NCBI GenBank assembly: GCA_020744225.1
Contig: JAGMWG010000003.1
Span: 2,294,001 to 2,358,000 of the forward strand
Direction: 5' to 3'
DNA length: 64,000 nt
Source: Paraphoma chrysanthemicola
Lineage: Eukaryota > Ascomycota > Dothideomycetes > Pleosporales > Phaeosphaeriaceae
In this document: piece by piece, positions 43,115-54,107 of the stretch
Layout of the letters: every line of letters begins with the position of its first letter
Numbering within the stretch: the first letter of the stretch is position 1
Position numbers and translations under genes: made by a program
Notes under the pieces: model-generated
What the model saw: only the letters and a program-made list of their open reading frames with translations
Told to the model about the DNA's origin: nothing
The model's database searches: none

Positions 43115-43680
43115 ACAAAGCTGTAACATATGTACACTATCCGCTATGACCATTTTGCGCAAGCGCGATGCGTTTGGATGGGCTGTAATGCTCGCAACCA
43201 ATCAATCAAAGTCGACCAAAGTAATCCATTGTCCAACATACTTACACTCGAACGCACCAGCTTTTACAACAGCCAACGAAAAACTGTCATCCGGCATCCC
43301 CAGCCTTGCGCGATTCACATATGCAACAAGACCTTGAATAATGCCTGTCATCCTTGGCACACGTCATTTGTCCGGACCGAACGGGCAATGTGCACGTCAA
43401 CCCGCCTCCAGCCATTGCATTTGAATCTAGCCTTGATTATTCCTGCCCTCTCGTCCAAATCGCAGTACTTCATCTGCATCTTACCTTTCGCTGTACATAT
43501 CAAACGTATCCTCACTCTCGCTGCGTTGCACTTTGGCAATCCTATACATCTATCTAGACCGGACTGCGAATCACGTTACATCACCAGCCACTACAAAACC
43601 TCAAACCTCCCTCTCCATCTCCCTCTCCCGCTCAGTCAAATTTTCAAAGTTCAAAAGAAAGCAAGAAAGGAAAGGAAAAG
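43115..43680. other. Intergenic with CT-rich 5' leader
   Basis: This 566 bp stretch has a pyrimidine-rich, then A-rich tract (about 43605-43680: CTCCCTCTCC, then GAAAGGAAAGG) directly before the ATG of the next gene. That is typical of fungal core promoters and leaders and supports the start at 43681. Confidence 0.55.
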
Positions 43681-44180
43681 ATGTGTATAATGCGCTCCTA
43701 CGAAACTCGCGGCCGCACCGTCGTCGAACCGCCTCCCAGACGGGGGAATTTCACTTCCCACCCCCCAGCCGGCGTGATGCGCTTGCCGCGCGAATGGCGT
43801 CGGTCAGATAGTATTTCTGATTATGGTGGGAGGAGGAGTCGGAGTCGTGTTGTTGAGTATCGGTATGTCCCTTTCTTTTTTCTTCGTTACAAAAGATTGG
43901 TCATTGGGTGGAGGTTTGGATGTGGTGGGGTGTTGAGGATTGGTGTACCTGATGAAGAGGTGTTTTGCAAATGGGAGACAATGTACTAATGATGATTGAT
44001 GATAGTCGGAGCGAACCCCGCGCAATAGAATACGTCGTCGAAGAACCCCGACGACGAAGCACGCACCGCGCGCGCAGCGTATCGAGGCGCCGTGTGAGTG
44101 AGGTTGAGTTTCGCGAGCCGAGGGGCAGTTTTGTGGATGAGAGGAGGGAGAGGAGGAGTGTGAGTCGTGTGCGGTATTAA
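43681..44180 (+). CDS. Small arginine-rich protein of unknown function
   Basis: Two exons (43681-43862, 44006-44180) separated by a 143 bp intron (GTATGT donor, GATAG acceptor) encode 118 residues. The protein is very Arg/Ser/Glu-rich, with RS and RRR runs throughout the second half (RRSTHRARSVSRRRVSEVEF, RRERRSVSRVRY end). Near the start it has a conserved-looking segment RTVVEPPPRRGNFTSHPP and MRLPREWRRSDSI. I believe related short proteins occur in other Dothideomycetes but cannot confirm this here. It could bind nucleic acid, but no domain supports that. Confidence 0.62.
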
Positions 44181-44476
44181 ATTCACTTTTCAAACGTTAT
44201 GGTGGAGGTGTTTATCGTGTTTTGTTTGGCGGTCTAGGAAGGGTGTGTAGGAGCATGTTTGAATGTGTTGGGGTTTGGTATGAACATACACGCGCATTGT
44301 CAACTCGTGTGGCTTATCTCTTGGGCGTGAGTTGCGGAATCCGAGGTAGTATGTTGCTTGAGGAAGGCATGACCACATCTAGCTATTTCGGATACGACGC
44401 TCATCTTGACACTGTTTCTTCGTCCAGGGATTTGATTGTACCGAACAGTGAGATAAGAGTTCAAAAACTGTTGTCT

Positions 44477-45235
44477 TCAAGATTCCAGATCAATACGTGG
44501 CAACGGCTTGCTCCCAATCGTCATCATCTCCTCCCATCTCTCCTCAAACTCCTCCTCGTCCATCTCAGAATTCGACGTAACATCAGTCACAAACCGCCTT
44601 TCCTCGCCGCCCCCCGTCTCGAGCCAGTCTACCCACGGTCGACTCGTAACTATATCGATCCACTCTCCTGTCTTGGCGTCTACCATGCGGGCATTTTCCT
44701 TAGGGCACGAATCACCCCAGTACGTTTCTGCGATGAACATGGCCCGATAACGCAATCCATCGTTGACAAGCACGTCGCAGTAGTGCAAGCGCGGAAAATC
44801 GCGGATCTTGTGGCTGTAGAAATGGAAAAACCATTCTGGGTCGTCTTCTTTATCTATCCTGCCCACATTATACATCAATTCGAGCCGTAAGTGCCGGATC
44901 TCGCGCTTCTCCACGCCGTCGGCCGCGACGAACACAGGGACCAGGTGGCTGTGCATCTGGATGATGTCGTGGGGGAAAGAAACCCAGATGTAGCGCTGCG
45001 ACGGCGACGTGGCAAGTGTGAAGGCTTGCTTGTAGCTGCTGTGGAGGCGGGATTCGCGACATGCGCGTGTGATTGGCGGGACGGGGGTGGGAGACCAGTA
45101 GTCTTTGAGGTAGGGAAGGACGAGTTGGGTTTTTGTTCGAATGCGCACGACGCGGTCTTGTGTGTATGCTAGACCCCAGATCTGGATGCGGAGTTCAAGG
45201 GGGAGGCGAGAGAAGGGATGGAATGTTTCGGCCAT
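44477..45235 (-). CDS. 2EXR-domain protein (paralogue A)
   Basis: A single exon encodes 252 residues. It opens with the 2EXR motif FHPFSRLPLELRIQIW (5-20), followed by VPPITRACRESR (53-64) and KREIRHLRLEL. The C-terminus is acidic and ends LPRIDLES. 2EXR proteins are a large fungal family with an F-box-like N-terminal motif and no defined biochemistry. A clear paralogue with the same ending (LPRIDLNY) lies at 56066-56806 on the opposite strand. 296 bp downstream separate it from the Arg-rich gene. Confidence 0.87.
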   Translation of the reverse strand: MAETFHPFSRLPLELRIQIWGLAYTQDRVVRIRTKTQLVLPYLKDYWSPTPVPPITRACRESRLHSSYKQAFTLATSPSQRYIWVSFPHDIIQMHSHLVPVFVAADGVEKREIRHLRLELMYNVGRIDKEDDPEWFFHFYSHKIRDFPRLHYCDVLVNDGLRYRAMFIAETYWGDSCPKENARMVDAKTGEWIDIVTSRPWVDWLETGGGEERRFVTDVTSNSEMDEEEFEERWEEMMTIGSKPLPRIDLES

Positions 45236-46207
45236 TGATGGTCGGACTATTTTGCTGTGCTGCGTGGATATCGTATGGTGAGGGAATTTATCAAGGTTGC
45301 ATAAGTTGTGGTAGGAGATGTTCCGCTAGCTTTGATTCGCGCTGCCTATTACACGACCAGGCCTAAAGAACTGTGAAGTTATGATGAGAGCGAAAAGTAA
45401 CAGAGTATGCTTCACATCGAGAGGCGTCCTATGACATTTTTGTTTCCTCGTGAGTTAATGTGGCGCAGCTGTACCAAGCTTGCCTAACTTGTCGCGGTAT
45501 TAGCCGGCTGACCCCTTTTGCGCAGTCCATAGGCGACCTGCCTGTTTTTGACTGATACGATTTTTCCGCGTTGTCACGATACCTAGGCAGGCATACCTAT
45601 GAGGTTCTGACATTGCACTTCTCTAATCGCGCAATTGCAGACAGAAAAGAAAGAAAACCGAAGTAAGCATGACTAGGCGTACATCGGATAACAATCATCA
45701 GTGGCAATCCGTCGTAGCACGCCTTTGGCAAAGTGCTGCCGTAAGTAGCTTAGAAAGTTGCCGTTGCTCCCTGTATCGCCAGCTGTGCCGGCGCTGGTAA
45801 GTACAAGCGATGCTGCATTCGTCTCTCCATGCTGCCACTCAATGGAATCAATCCTGCTTACTTTCATGCGCTCCACTAAATTCGCCCGCAGTGCTCAGTA
45901 CGGCACAACAACAACTATCATGCCGCCTGTTTCTACTAATGCCGTCACTATGAACAGCAAGCTCTTCCCACCACTAGTTAGCAGTACAACAACAAGCGGC
46001 GTCTGCTTGTCTAAAACGGCCTACACGGCCAGTTCCTACTCTACAAATTAGAATCTAACGTCTTGCATCTTTAGTCTAAGCCTACTGATACTTATTCTTA
46101 TGATTAAAGCAGAGTAGAATTACGCATTAAACGTTAGAAGAAAGGGTTTAGTTCATTATAGATTTATAACGCCTTGAACTATGCCTAACTTATCTAGTAC
46201 ATTGAAA
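45236..46207. other. Gene-poor, partly AT-rich stretch
   Basis: This 972 bp stretch is AT-rich at 46030-46207 with no long frame. A 36-base block at 45645-45680 (AAAAGAAAGAAAACCGAAGT...ACTAGGCGT) recurs at 51054-51089 with four differences. A 67-codon minus-strand frame at 45673-45876 is unrecognised. The stretch may hold relics of mobile DNA. Confidence 0.45.
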
Positions 46208-48007
46208 TCAAATTTCGTACATCGTGAGAAACGCTGCTACAAAGGCTACCGCACCAACAATCGCGCTTATATTCAAAAATATGCCATTCTTGTCAATTTT
46301 CCGTGCGGTAGTATCCGTCGAAACAAGAAAAGTCTCATAGCGTATCAATATCTGTGCTAGACAGTGATTTTGAGGCGTGCCTGTCACACCAACGTCACAG
46401 CTACTACTGTTTACCGAGCCAGAAGAGCTTAGATGGAATCGGTAGGTTGTGTAGGGCGGGTCGTCCTTAGCGTACGTTTGGGATGTAAAGTTATGGCACG
46501 TGGCATTACGTTTGACATCGATCTTGTCAAACTTGTCGTGAACACGGGATGCGGTAATTGTAAAGGTGTTAGATCCGAGTGCTGGTATCTCCGTCCAGCC
46601 CAGGATTCCGCAATCGAATGCTAACCTTAGTTCGTCGGTAGAAAGTCGTTGGTCATAGAGGACCGCATATAATACTGAGCCCTGGGGGTTTTGGGTATTG
46701 TACCAGTGCCTTATATCACTTGAATTCCCTTGTACGGCCGTAAGTTTCTGTTTCACTAATGTAGCTTTCACGACAGGATTGCATACATGTGACCAAAGCC
46801 TGGAGGTCTAGTTGATCCGATATAGACTTGTACTGTGTCTCGTCTGCAGGTTTGTAATGGTAGTATGACACCGTTCCGTACGTTTCTGTGTGCATCCACT
46901 GTAGTTTGTTCGGGAATTGTTCGCTACATAAGGTCGTCTTGTTCTTTGTCCACCGTGGGAACCAACAGGTGCTCCAGTCCGACATTAGTGATGCTGAAAC
47001 GGCATCATTATAGTCGCCAAAAAGAGCCACCGCCGGTGGTTGGAGGTCAATCTTGAACTCTGTTTCGCGATCCCATTTATATGATTCGTATTGTGGAATT
47101 GCACTTGAGTAGAAGTAGGCGAGGACAAGGACGAAGGAAAAAACTTCAACGATAAAGAAGGATATTATTGTGAGGGAACCTTCACGAGCTAATTAATGAT
47201 TCAAGTTAGTCATTAATATTCAATTCATTGTTGCTTGGTTGACATACTATTATGCTTGGGCGAAGAACCCCCCTTGACGACATAGATGCCACAATAGATG
47301 AAGGGACCGAGTACTACTAAACTCCCGAGGAAAACACAGGCCCATGCCTGGGCAGCATAGCGAACAGGGTGCTCGTCGTGGAGGTCGATTTGGAGAACGA
47401 GGAACACTACGGTCATCCATTCAGCGAAATTGACTGCGAATCCGAGCGCTATCAAAGTGATGCATAGATTTTTGGAGAAGAAGGAAATTATCCCATCTTC
47501 TCGCGGCCGAGTTGCGTTCCCGCGGCTGGGTGAAGGCGCGGCAGGATGAGGGCTGGAATCATTATTTGACGCAGGAATCTCCGCTCGTTCGCCGTTGCCC
47601 AACTGAAGGGGATCACTCTTAACGAGTGTAGGTTCAGGAGGATGCTCGACATTTGTGCCAGCGTTTGAGTCTCTCCTCACGTCGGGATGCCCATTTGTCG
47701 TGTGATTCAAAGCTCTATCGGAACCCTGGGCTGCTTCGTCGGTAGATTGACGCGAAGCAGATGTTTGTAAAGCGTGCTCATCGACATCGGATTGGGAGGT
47801 CCCCTGCCGTCCACCTTGGCCAGATTCAATTCTTGACTCCTTCAAGGCTGTAGAAGCGCTGGGGGCGGGGAAAGGGTGCGTCCGGCCTTGCAAGCCAGGA
47901 TCGAACGACGGCGGGGTGGCGCTGAATGCTGCTCTGGATGGAGAAGGCTGAGGACGACGCAGAAGGCCTTCTAATTCAACTGAAACATTGTTACCTTGAT
48001 GAGCCAT
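46208..48007 (-). CDS. Multi-span membrane protein of unknown function (one splice uncertain)
   Basis: Exon 1 is 48007-47248 and exon 2 starts at 47188 after a 59 bp GTATGT...TTAG intron. The frame then changes between 46794 and 46747. A 46 bp intron (46748-46793, GTCACA...ACAG) would restore it, giving 564 residues; its donor is weak, so a real frameshift is the alternative. The protein has a long Ser/Pro-rich N-terminus (1-175). Hydrophobic spans follow: near 185-210 (LCITLIALGFAVNFAEW), 225-250, and one opening exon 2 (IISFFIVEVFSFVLVLAYFY). A Cys/Asn-rich presumed extracellular region with glycosylation sites comes next, then a C-terminal span (SAIVGAVAFVAAFL). The ATG at 48007 is used because the earlier frame start is TTG. 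No family is recognised. Confidence 0.6.
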
Positions 48008-49010
48008 GACTTCGAGTGAATCATTGGAGCCCTCGAAGGAGTTCAACGGAAGAAAAGAGTATATAGGTGCTCATCGCAGGGGTTTTCACGTGCGCACGCC
48101 CCCGTCTAACCTCACTTGAATTTGGGGCTTGAGGTGGAACTGAGCTGGCGACGCGTGTTGTTTGTCATAACACATAACCCTGGGTTGGCTGCTAGCCGGC
48201 TAGGTGCGTGCAAATGAGAATGGACACCATGTCTAGTCATTGCATTAAATTGGTAATCAGTGCTTCGTAGTTGGTGAACGAAAAAGCCCAGTGGCGCAAC
48301 GTGTTCAGCTTCTTCTTCAGCTACAACCGAATACGAAGGAGTTCGTAATGTTTTAGTTTTAGGGTCAGAGAACACCACAACTTCAATAGGCCACAACATC
48401 GCCGCCCTTACTCAAACTTCCATACTTTCTGAGGAGCTTGTTCTTTGCAGTACAAAGAATGCACAGATTGTGTCTCATTGATTGCATTCGGCTCATCGTT
48501 GTGTCGTGTGGCCTTGCAACGACAACATTGGTATGGTATCGTGCTCAAAAATAACGAGCTCCTTCGTAAAGAGAGGTGCGCAAGGTCAAGAGGGTGTGCC
48601 ACTCGTTTGTGGTTAACTTTACTGGATAAGGACACCCCACTTTCTCGGTAATCACGCGACTTGCTGCGACAACCCGACGAGTTGAACATATTGCCTCTTG
48701 TCAGCTACGAGTGAACATGACAGGGATTGCAAAAAGTGACGAATGAATAAGAGCACGCCGTAAAGCCACAAAATCGGGTTCTGGTTCGACCCGAATGACG
48801 GCTGCCCATAACCTGAGCCCCCTTGTTCTGTTCACTCGTAGCTGATATGAGGCAATATTTTATGCCTTGTCATACGATCTTTCGATTCATAAGAGACTAA
48901 TTGCTCTGAGCGCCTTCTGGGTATCAGCTCAAACACTACTCTATAACTTCAATAGCTGACGGTAGAACTAGCCTTCGTTGTTAAACACTTGATCTCAGTA
49001 GATTCAGCTG
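48008..49010. other. Intergenic carrying a MITE-like element
   Basis: About 1 kb between two divergent genes (membrane protein and GH5). It contains the element at 48691-48855 described separately. A minus-strand frame at 48112-48399 is unsupported. Confidence 0.5.
48691..48855. mobile_element. 165-bp MITE-like element with 27-bp terminal inverted repeats and TA duplication
   Basis: The left end TTGCCTCTTGTCAGCTACGA (and on through GTGAACA to 48717) is the reverse complement of the right end ending at 48855 in 25 of 27 positions. The two mismatches are near the outer end. Weaker similarity continues ~8 bases inward. TA dinucleotides flank both ends (48689-48690 and 48856-48857), as expected for Tc1/mariner target-site duplication. 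The interior has no coding capacity. It looks like a non-autonomous element. Confidence 0.72.
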
Positions 49011-50539
49011 ATGGCGGCCATATTCAATCGATTTCTTCCGCTTTATATCACTCTCTTATTCGCTTTGAGCCTTGCCTCAGGAAAGTCTTTCGACTATCAA
49101 GGGTATGCGGGCAATGATCCTAGCTTGTTTCTCTTGCTTACCAAGAGTACCAGCGTTAATATTCCTGGCCTTGAGTTCAGAATTGACACTAACGGTGCCG
49201 TGTCATGTGCCGGTTGCCAACCGACCTACCCATCGTTGGATAACCTAGATTCCTGGCTTGGTCTCAACGCTACGCTCATTCGCATCCCTGTAGGTTGGAA
49301 TTACCTCCAGCCGAATAAGTTCCCAACCAACGCACTTGATCCGACGATCATGGGTCATCTCGATGAGCTCGTCCAGCATATCACATTCAATCAGAAACGC
49401 AAAGTCTATGTTGTTATTGACATTGTAAGTTAGCACTAAGGCAATTGCCAATCATCATAGAATACAAGACACTTAGCAGCAGTATACTCTTGCGAAGCAT
49501 CCTTCTAAGTCAATCGTAGCACAACTACGCTAGGTACAACAAAGTTATTGTCGGGCAAGAGAAGGCACGTCCGTTCAACTACGACTTGGGAGTGCTCTGG
49601 CAGCTCCTAGCTGAGCATTACAAGAACAATTCACAAGTTGTAAGGGTTGACCTCCGTGAGGACTGCGCGGCGCTAACGCAATCTCAAGATGTTCGGCTTG
49701 ATGAACGAGCGTTAGTTCATGCAGTCACCACAACCCAACAACTAACTTATTTAATACATCACAGCTCACGACCTGGACATCAAAATATGGGCTCAAACAG
49801 TACAATTTGTAATCAACCAAATCCGGCAGGTAACAACAGCCCAATACATCCTGGTCCCTGGAACGTCCTGGCAAGCGCTTGTTGGATGGACAACAGAATC
49901 ACAGAATGCCCTGAGCATTGTGACTGATCCGGCGGGCAAGATATACTACGACGTCCACCAGGTAATCCGCTTCATTTGATTCCACTTTAAGATCGATACA
50001 CTGAAATCCGATCACAGTACTTCGACGGGAACGGCGGAAATAACGGCTACTGCAACGACTTCAACTCAACCTTCCGTAACGACTTCCGGGACTTTGCTTC
50101 TGCTATGAGATCGACGAGGTCCAAAGCTATTCTGAGTGAATTTGGTGGCAATAGCACAGATCTAAAGTGCAGAACCACCGTTAATGATATGCTCTTATTC
50201 CTGGAAAATAATGCAGACGCCTTCGCTGGTTGGACGGCTTGGGGCACTGGGCTTGATACTACCGAGAGGACTTTCCTTGATCCAGCGAATGCTTTGCGAC
50301 CGACTCCCAGCCTTGAGAATGTCATTGCAGCGCACATGAACAGTAACGTCTCTTTGGTCACGGAGCAGGTGACAACAATATTGAACAGTGCGACAATTGC
50401 GACTGGAACATCAACGTCAGTTTCGACTGCAAAAGCAAGCTCAGGGTCAGGCTGGAGAAGTACTAAGCTAAGCAGCGTACAAATAGTGCTACCTCTAGCT
50501 GGGGCGCTAGTAGCGTCAACATACGACTTCTCCCGGTGA
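49011..50539 (+). CDS. Secreted GH5 endoglucanase-like glycoside hydrolase
   Basis: Five exons (49011-49424, 49520-49639, 49689-49710, 49765-49961, 50018-50539) encode 424 residues; exon 3 is only 22 nt. A signal peptide is evident (residues ~1-24, LYITLLFALSLASG). GH5 landmarks are RIPVGWNYLQP (~92-102), HNYARYN (139-145), acid/base Glu185 in FGLMNEPHD (180-188, assembled across the microexon), DVHQYFDG, and nucleophile Glu292 in ILSEFGG. The Ser/Thr-rich C-terminus ends in a hydrophobic stretch (VQIVLPLAGALVAS), possibly a GPI signal. It likely cleaves cellulose or another beta-glucan outside the cell. It is not linked to the catabolic cluster. Confidence 0.87.
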
Positions 50540-51403
50540 TTATACGAAGAAAGGGATTCCATTGATTTGCTTTCCCTACCAAATATCTAGCGCCCGCACG
50601 GACACTCGATTGCATTTCTTCGCTTTCTCAGAGTTGATTTCTTTGCTGTTCCTATACTCGAAATTTGATGCTACTCGCGCAAGACGTGCAGTAAGTACGT
50701 CCAAATTGTATGTTACCTTTGCCCAATGAATCAAGATAGATTGCACAAGCAGAATGTGGACAAAGTTTGGGTGCTGTTGTTCGCAAATGTTAGGATACGA
50801 GTATCGATAAGAATTACTACGAGTTACAACGAGCAGCAGATATTGCATTCTTAACGTATGACCTCTACAGGATTAAACAACTCGAGCAAAGTCAGCTGCT
50901 GTAGTTGTGGCGCAGGTGCAGGACTCTTGGATTTTGCTTGACGTTGCGACAATACCATACTTTCTTTCATCTCGTCCATCTCATCGTCCTCGCGGTCCTC
51001 AATTTTGTAGATTGTTGCCTCTGCCTCTGCCTCAATGCTTAGGGTCCTCTTGTAAAAGAAAGAAAACTGAAGTGAGCAAAACTAGGCGTGCTTTATGACA
51101 TGATTTATTTAGACCTGTAGCAACACAATAATACATTTGAGCAAGATAATTACCCTTCTCCATTCTAGATCCCTATGAGAACAAATTAAGTTCCCAAGTC
51201 ATGGAATGACTATACCGAGTCCTCTCTCGCAGCTTAGCGCTTCTTACTAGACATATTACTGTTCATTAAGGCTTGAATCTGAATCTGTAGGCAATAATAC
51301 ACACAAAGAACGCTATATGCAGCCAGTGCCAGTAGTGGTGTCTAAAGTCAGTGTTTGTCTCGCGAGTACCTCGTACATGGACGTTCACATACGGGCTGCG
51401 TGG
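50540..51403. other. Gene-poor intergenic
   Basis: This 864 bp stretch has no supported gene. It holds the second copy of the A-rich 36-base block (51054-51089). AT-rich DNA follows at ~51095-51310. Confidence 0.45.
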
Positions 51404-51863
51404 CTATGGGGTTGCAACGCCATTTCCAGCGATCGTGGTCGTGCTGACGAGAGTTCTCCACTGGCTAGTGGCTGTAGAGGGTTCAGACAATGTTGCAATG
51501 GCCACTGCTGTTGAGCTTCTCACGGTAGTCGATGAGGATGTCGAAGTCATTGGCGTGGAGGAAGCGATTGGTGCTTGTGAGCTAGGACTTGGTGCTGGAG
51601 CCGGCTCGAACATGGCCTCAACGCAGTACGGCATTTCGGTGACATAATTGCCGCATGTCGCAGTGATTGAGGGATTCTAGATGTCATAAGTGGCTAGGTA
51701 ACAAGTCCATTCTCTTGATGGAAACACACCCACCGCCGAAAGTCATCCATAGAAAATGACCAGATGGAGGGCATGTTAGCGCAGGGAATGGAACCATTGT
51801 TGTCCCAATATCATGTGCACAACTCCGTAGTATTTGGGTTAATAGGCATAGCAGGACTCGCAT
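51404..51863 (-). CDS. Possible small secreted Ser/Thr-rich protein (tentative, two exons)
   Basis: An ATG at 51863 (minus) opens a hydrophobic start (MRVLLCLLTQILRSCAHD) like a signal peptide, continuing to CPPSGHFLWMTFGGG. A later minus-strand frame (about 51671-51404) reads NPSITATCGNYVTEMPYC and then a Ser/Thr/Pro-rich tail, typical of fungal wall-anchored or secreted proteins. Joining them needs an intron of ~80-100 bp ending at a CTAG acceptor; the donor that keeps frame is weak. The model is tentative and no family is assigned. Confidence 0.33.
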
Positions 51864-53204
51864 CTCGAAGTCGTGCTGACTTAACAGTCGTGGTGTTCCT
51901 TTGACAAGGAAGTAGCGAGGTTCAACAAGAAGGACGAGGAGAGAAGATTGAACGAAACTATGGCGGCGATGCTACTTGATTGCGCAGTGGCCCTACTATC
52001 GTGCTTCTACTTGCCTATGTGTATACAGCTCTGTTGAGGCATGCCTTCACAAGCTCATCACATGTACTTTTTAATGCCGTTTCGGGCTGAGCAGCCGATT
52101 AGTTAGTAACCAAGCCGAAAGAATCGCAACATGTCTTGCGGCCCATCCAGGGAGTAGTTGACTGTGCCGCACTACTAGTTCACGCAGGAAACCGAGACAG
52201 ACTCCATCCTTACATTGCGAACCGAATTCGAGGATCTCATTCCCACATTCTGAACTGCAGTCCTCCCGGTATGGGCGACCAATTTTGCATTTTCAGGGTC
52301 TTCCGTTCCAGATCTCGGGCAATCCCGAAGTCGTTAGGAAAATCTCGCTAAGATTAGGAGCCGCTTCCGAAGCTTACCGGTCTAGAAAGCGTGAACAGGG
52401 TCGCTTGTTGGACTTACACGCGGTTAAATGGTTCTGATCTCTGGGCACTATATGAAAGGCAGGCGCAGTAGCGTAGCTGCGTTTACCGTCTCACACTTCG
52501 GGGGATTAACGCCCGCGCTTCAACCTTTGCATTGTCACGCGACAGGTACCAAAAAGAAGGATCAGGCGCGTGTGAAAAGCTTAAGCCTAATAAGAAGAGG
52601 AAGCCGTGTTGGCACCCGTGCGCAAGGCAATCTCGACTGTGGTACCACATTCCAGTATCCCTGCTTCGTTTTGACCAAGTACAAAACTTACACCTCACCG
52701 CATAATAACTGCGCCGTACACTAGGCTTGACCTCGGGTCAGTTCGTGGGACGGGTGGACACAATTCCACGACACAAATTCGACGTGCGCTCGCGACTTTC
52801 CTCTTCATGTTTGATCTAGATGTGGCCGAAGCGGCAACTAGTGATCGCGTCAATGGATCTTGGGTGGAAGAAGTTCAATGTGTTCGTGGTAAGGAGTGAC
52901 ATTCCCCGTCCAACGTATGCAGGGCTCGAGCTCGAGCCAAACGTGTGCCGGGTCAGATGGACCCATGTTGAAAAGATTTGTGTTTTGGCACCCACAGTCA
53001 GTGCGACGGTTGCCTGACCTGCAGATTGGTTTGTTGATGTATGCTGACCTGTACACGCAGATTTTCGCAGTGTTGCGGTATCGACTCAGACAAGTCTGTG
53101 TACCAAATATTGGCTCACTTCTGGATGAAAATGCGACCATGCACATCACAAGATGGGCAAATCACGCGTCACGCAAGTGGAAGATTGTGAGAACAACTTT
53201 CGAA
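51864..53204. other. Gene-poor intergenic
   Basis: This 1.34 kb stretch has no supported gene. Short frames on both strands (52136, 52428, 52850-53231) lack recognisable motifs. Confidence 0.5.
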
Positions 53205-54107
53205 TCAACCAAAGTGAAACCAAAGAGTTAGATACATGTATGTAATCATTCCTGCCCGCATGCACAAATTCTGTCGCATTTTAGTTGTACTGCCCGCCTT
53301 GGACTCGCTCGCAAGACTCACGGCCTTTGTAGAACTTGCCGAGCTCACTGCCACTGTAGAGACTGCCGGTGACACTGCCGGTGACACTGCCGATGACACT
53401 GCCGATGACACTGCCTTCGTAGAGACTGTCGATGACGCGGTCTTCGAAGAGCTCGAGGTCGTTGGTTGTGGAGCTGAGAAGTCAGCTTCGTAAACATTGA
53501 CGAACTTCGCTCCACCGCAAGTCTTCGCCGTATCGCCTGCACAAGGAATGTTGCAGTCGGCCGTTCCATTCTCAGACATGTCGTTGCGCACAAAGCCGCT
53601 GCACCAGCATTGACTACCTTCCGCCATTCCAGCAAACCGGTACTCGGTATCTGCCACCTGGTAGCACGCATCCTGACATCTGTCGGGTGTGTTATTGGGA
53701 ATGATGCTGACGCGTTTTTCGAGGCTGAGGAAATCGGTCGCGCCGACCGGCCAGCAGCCCACAGATTTCCAAGACGAGGGACTTGGCTTTGCGATAGAAG
53801 TCGGGGTAGTTATTGATGTCTTCGTGGTGCTGGAGGATGTAGTAGGTTGTTCGGACTCTACCCGTGTGCAGTATGAAGTGTAGAGTTCCCAGTTGCCGCA
53901 GTCGAGAGTGATGGACGGGTTCCAGCGCGTGAAAGTTTCGGGTTTGATGCCGAGACTGTCTCTGATATCTTTGCAGCTATAATCGCCAGAGTTGTCGTAC
54001 CAGATACTGCAATTTTTGATAGTATTGACATCCGCCCGATAATTCTGAGCGAATACTTGTAAGCTGGAAGAGAGCCAGACAGCGGCTAGAGGTAGTAGGA
54101 AATGCAT
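53205..54107 (-). CDS. Secreted LysM plus WSC domain protein
   Basis: A single exon encodes 300 residues. The start is the ATG at 54107, because it begins a good signal peptide (MHFLLPLAAVWLSSSLQVFA, cleavage near 20/21); the frame extends upstream to 54215. Residues ~29-80 form a LysM-like module (CSIWYDNSGDYSCKDI, FTRWNPSI, Cys at 70 and 80). A Ser/Thr linker follows, then a WSC domain at ~114-207 (SVGCWPVG, RCQDACYQ, CWCSGF, CNIPCAGD, TCGGA). The tail is a Ser/Ala/Val-rich repeat. Both modules bind wall polysaccharides (chitin or glucan). It is head to head with a decayed GH18 chitinase. It could be a chitin-binding wall protein or effector; the exact C-terminus is less certain. Confidence 0.83.
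   Translation of the reverse strand: MHFLLPLAAVWLSSSLQVFAQNYRADVNTIKNCSIWYDNSGDYSCKDIRDSLGIKPETFTRWNPSITLDCGNWELYTSYCTRVESEQPTTSSSTTKTSITTPTSIAKPSPSSWKSVGCWPVGATDFLSLEKRVSIIPNNTPDRCQDACYQVADTEYRFAGMAEGSQCWCSGFVRNDMSENGTADCNIPCAGDTAKTCGGAKFVNVYEADFSAPQPTTSSSSKTASSTVSTKAVSSAVSSAVSPAVSPAVSTVAVSSASSTKAVSLASESKAGSTTKMRQNLCMRAGMITYMYLTLWFHFG
53362..53415 (-). repeat. 12-bp coding tandem repeat in LysM-WSC tail
   Basis: Four and a half copies of ACTGCCGGTGAC/ACTGCCGATGAC (plus strand) encode AVSS/AVSP tetrapeptides in the Ser-rich tail. The copies are nearly identical, suggesting recent expansion. Confidence 0.85.
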
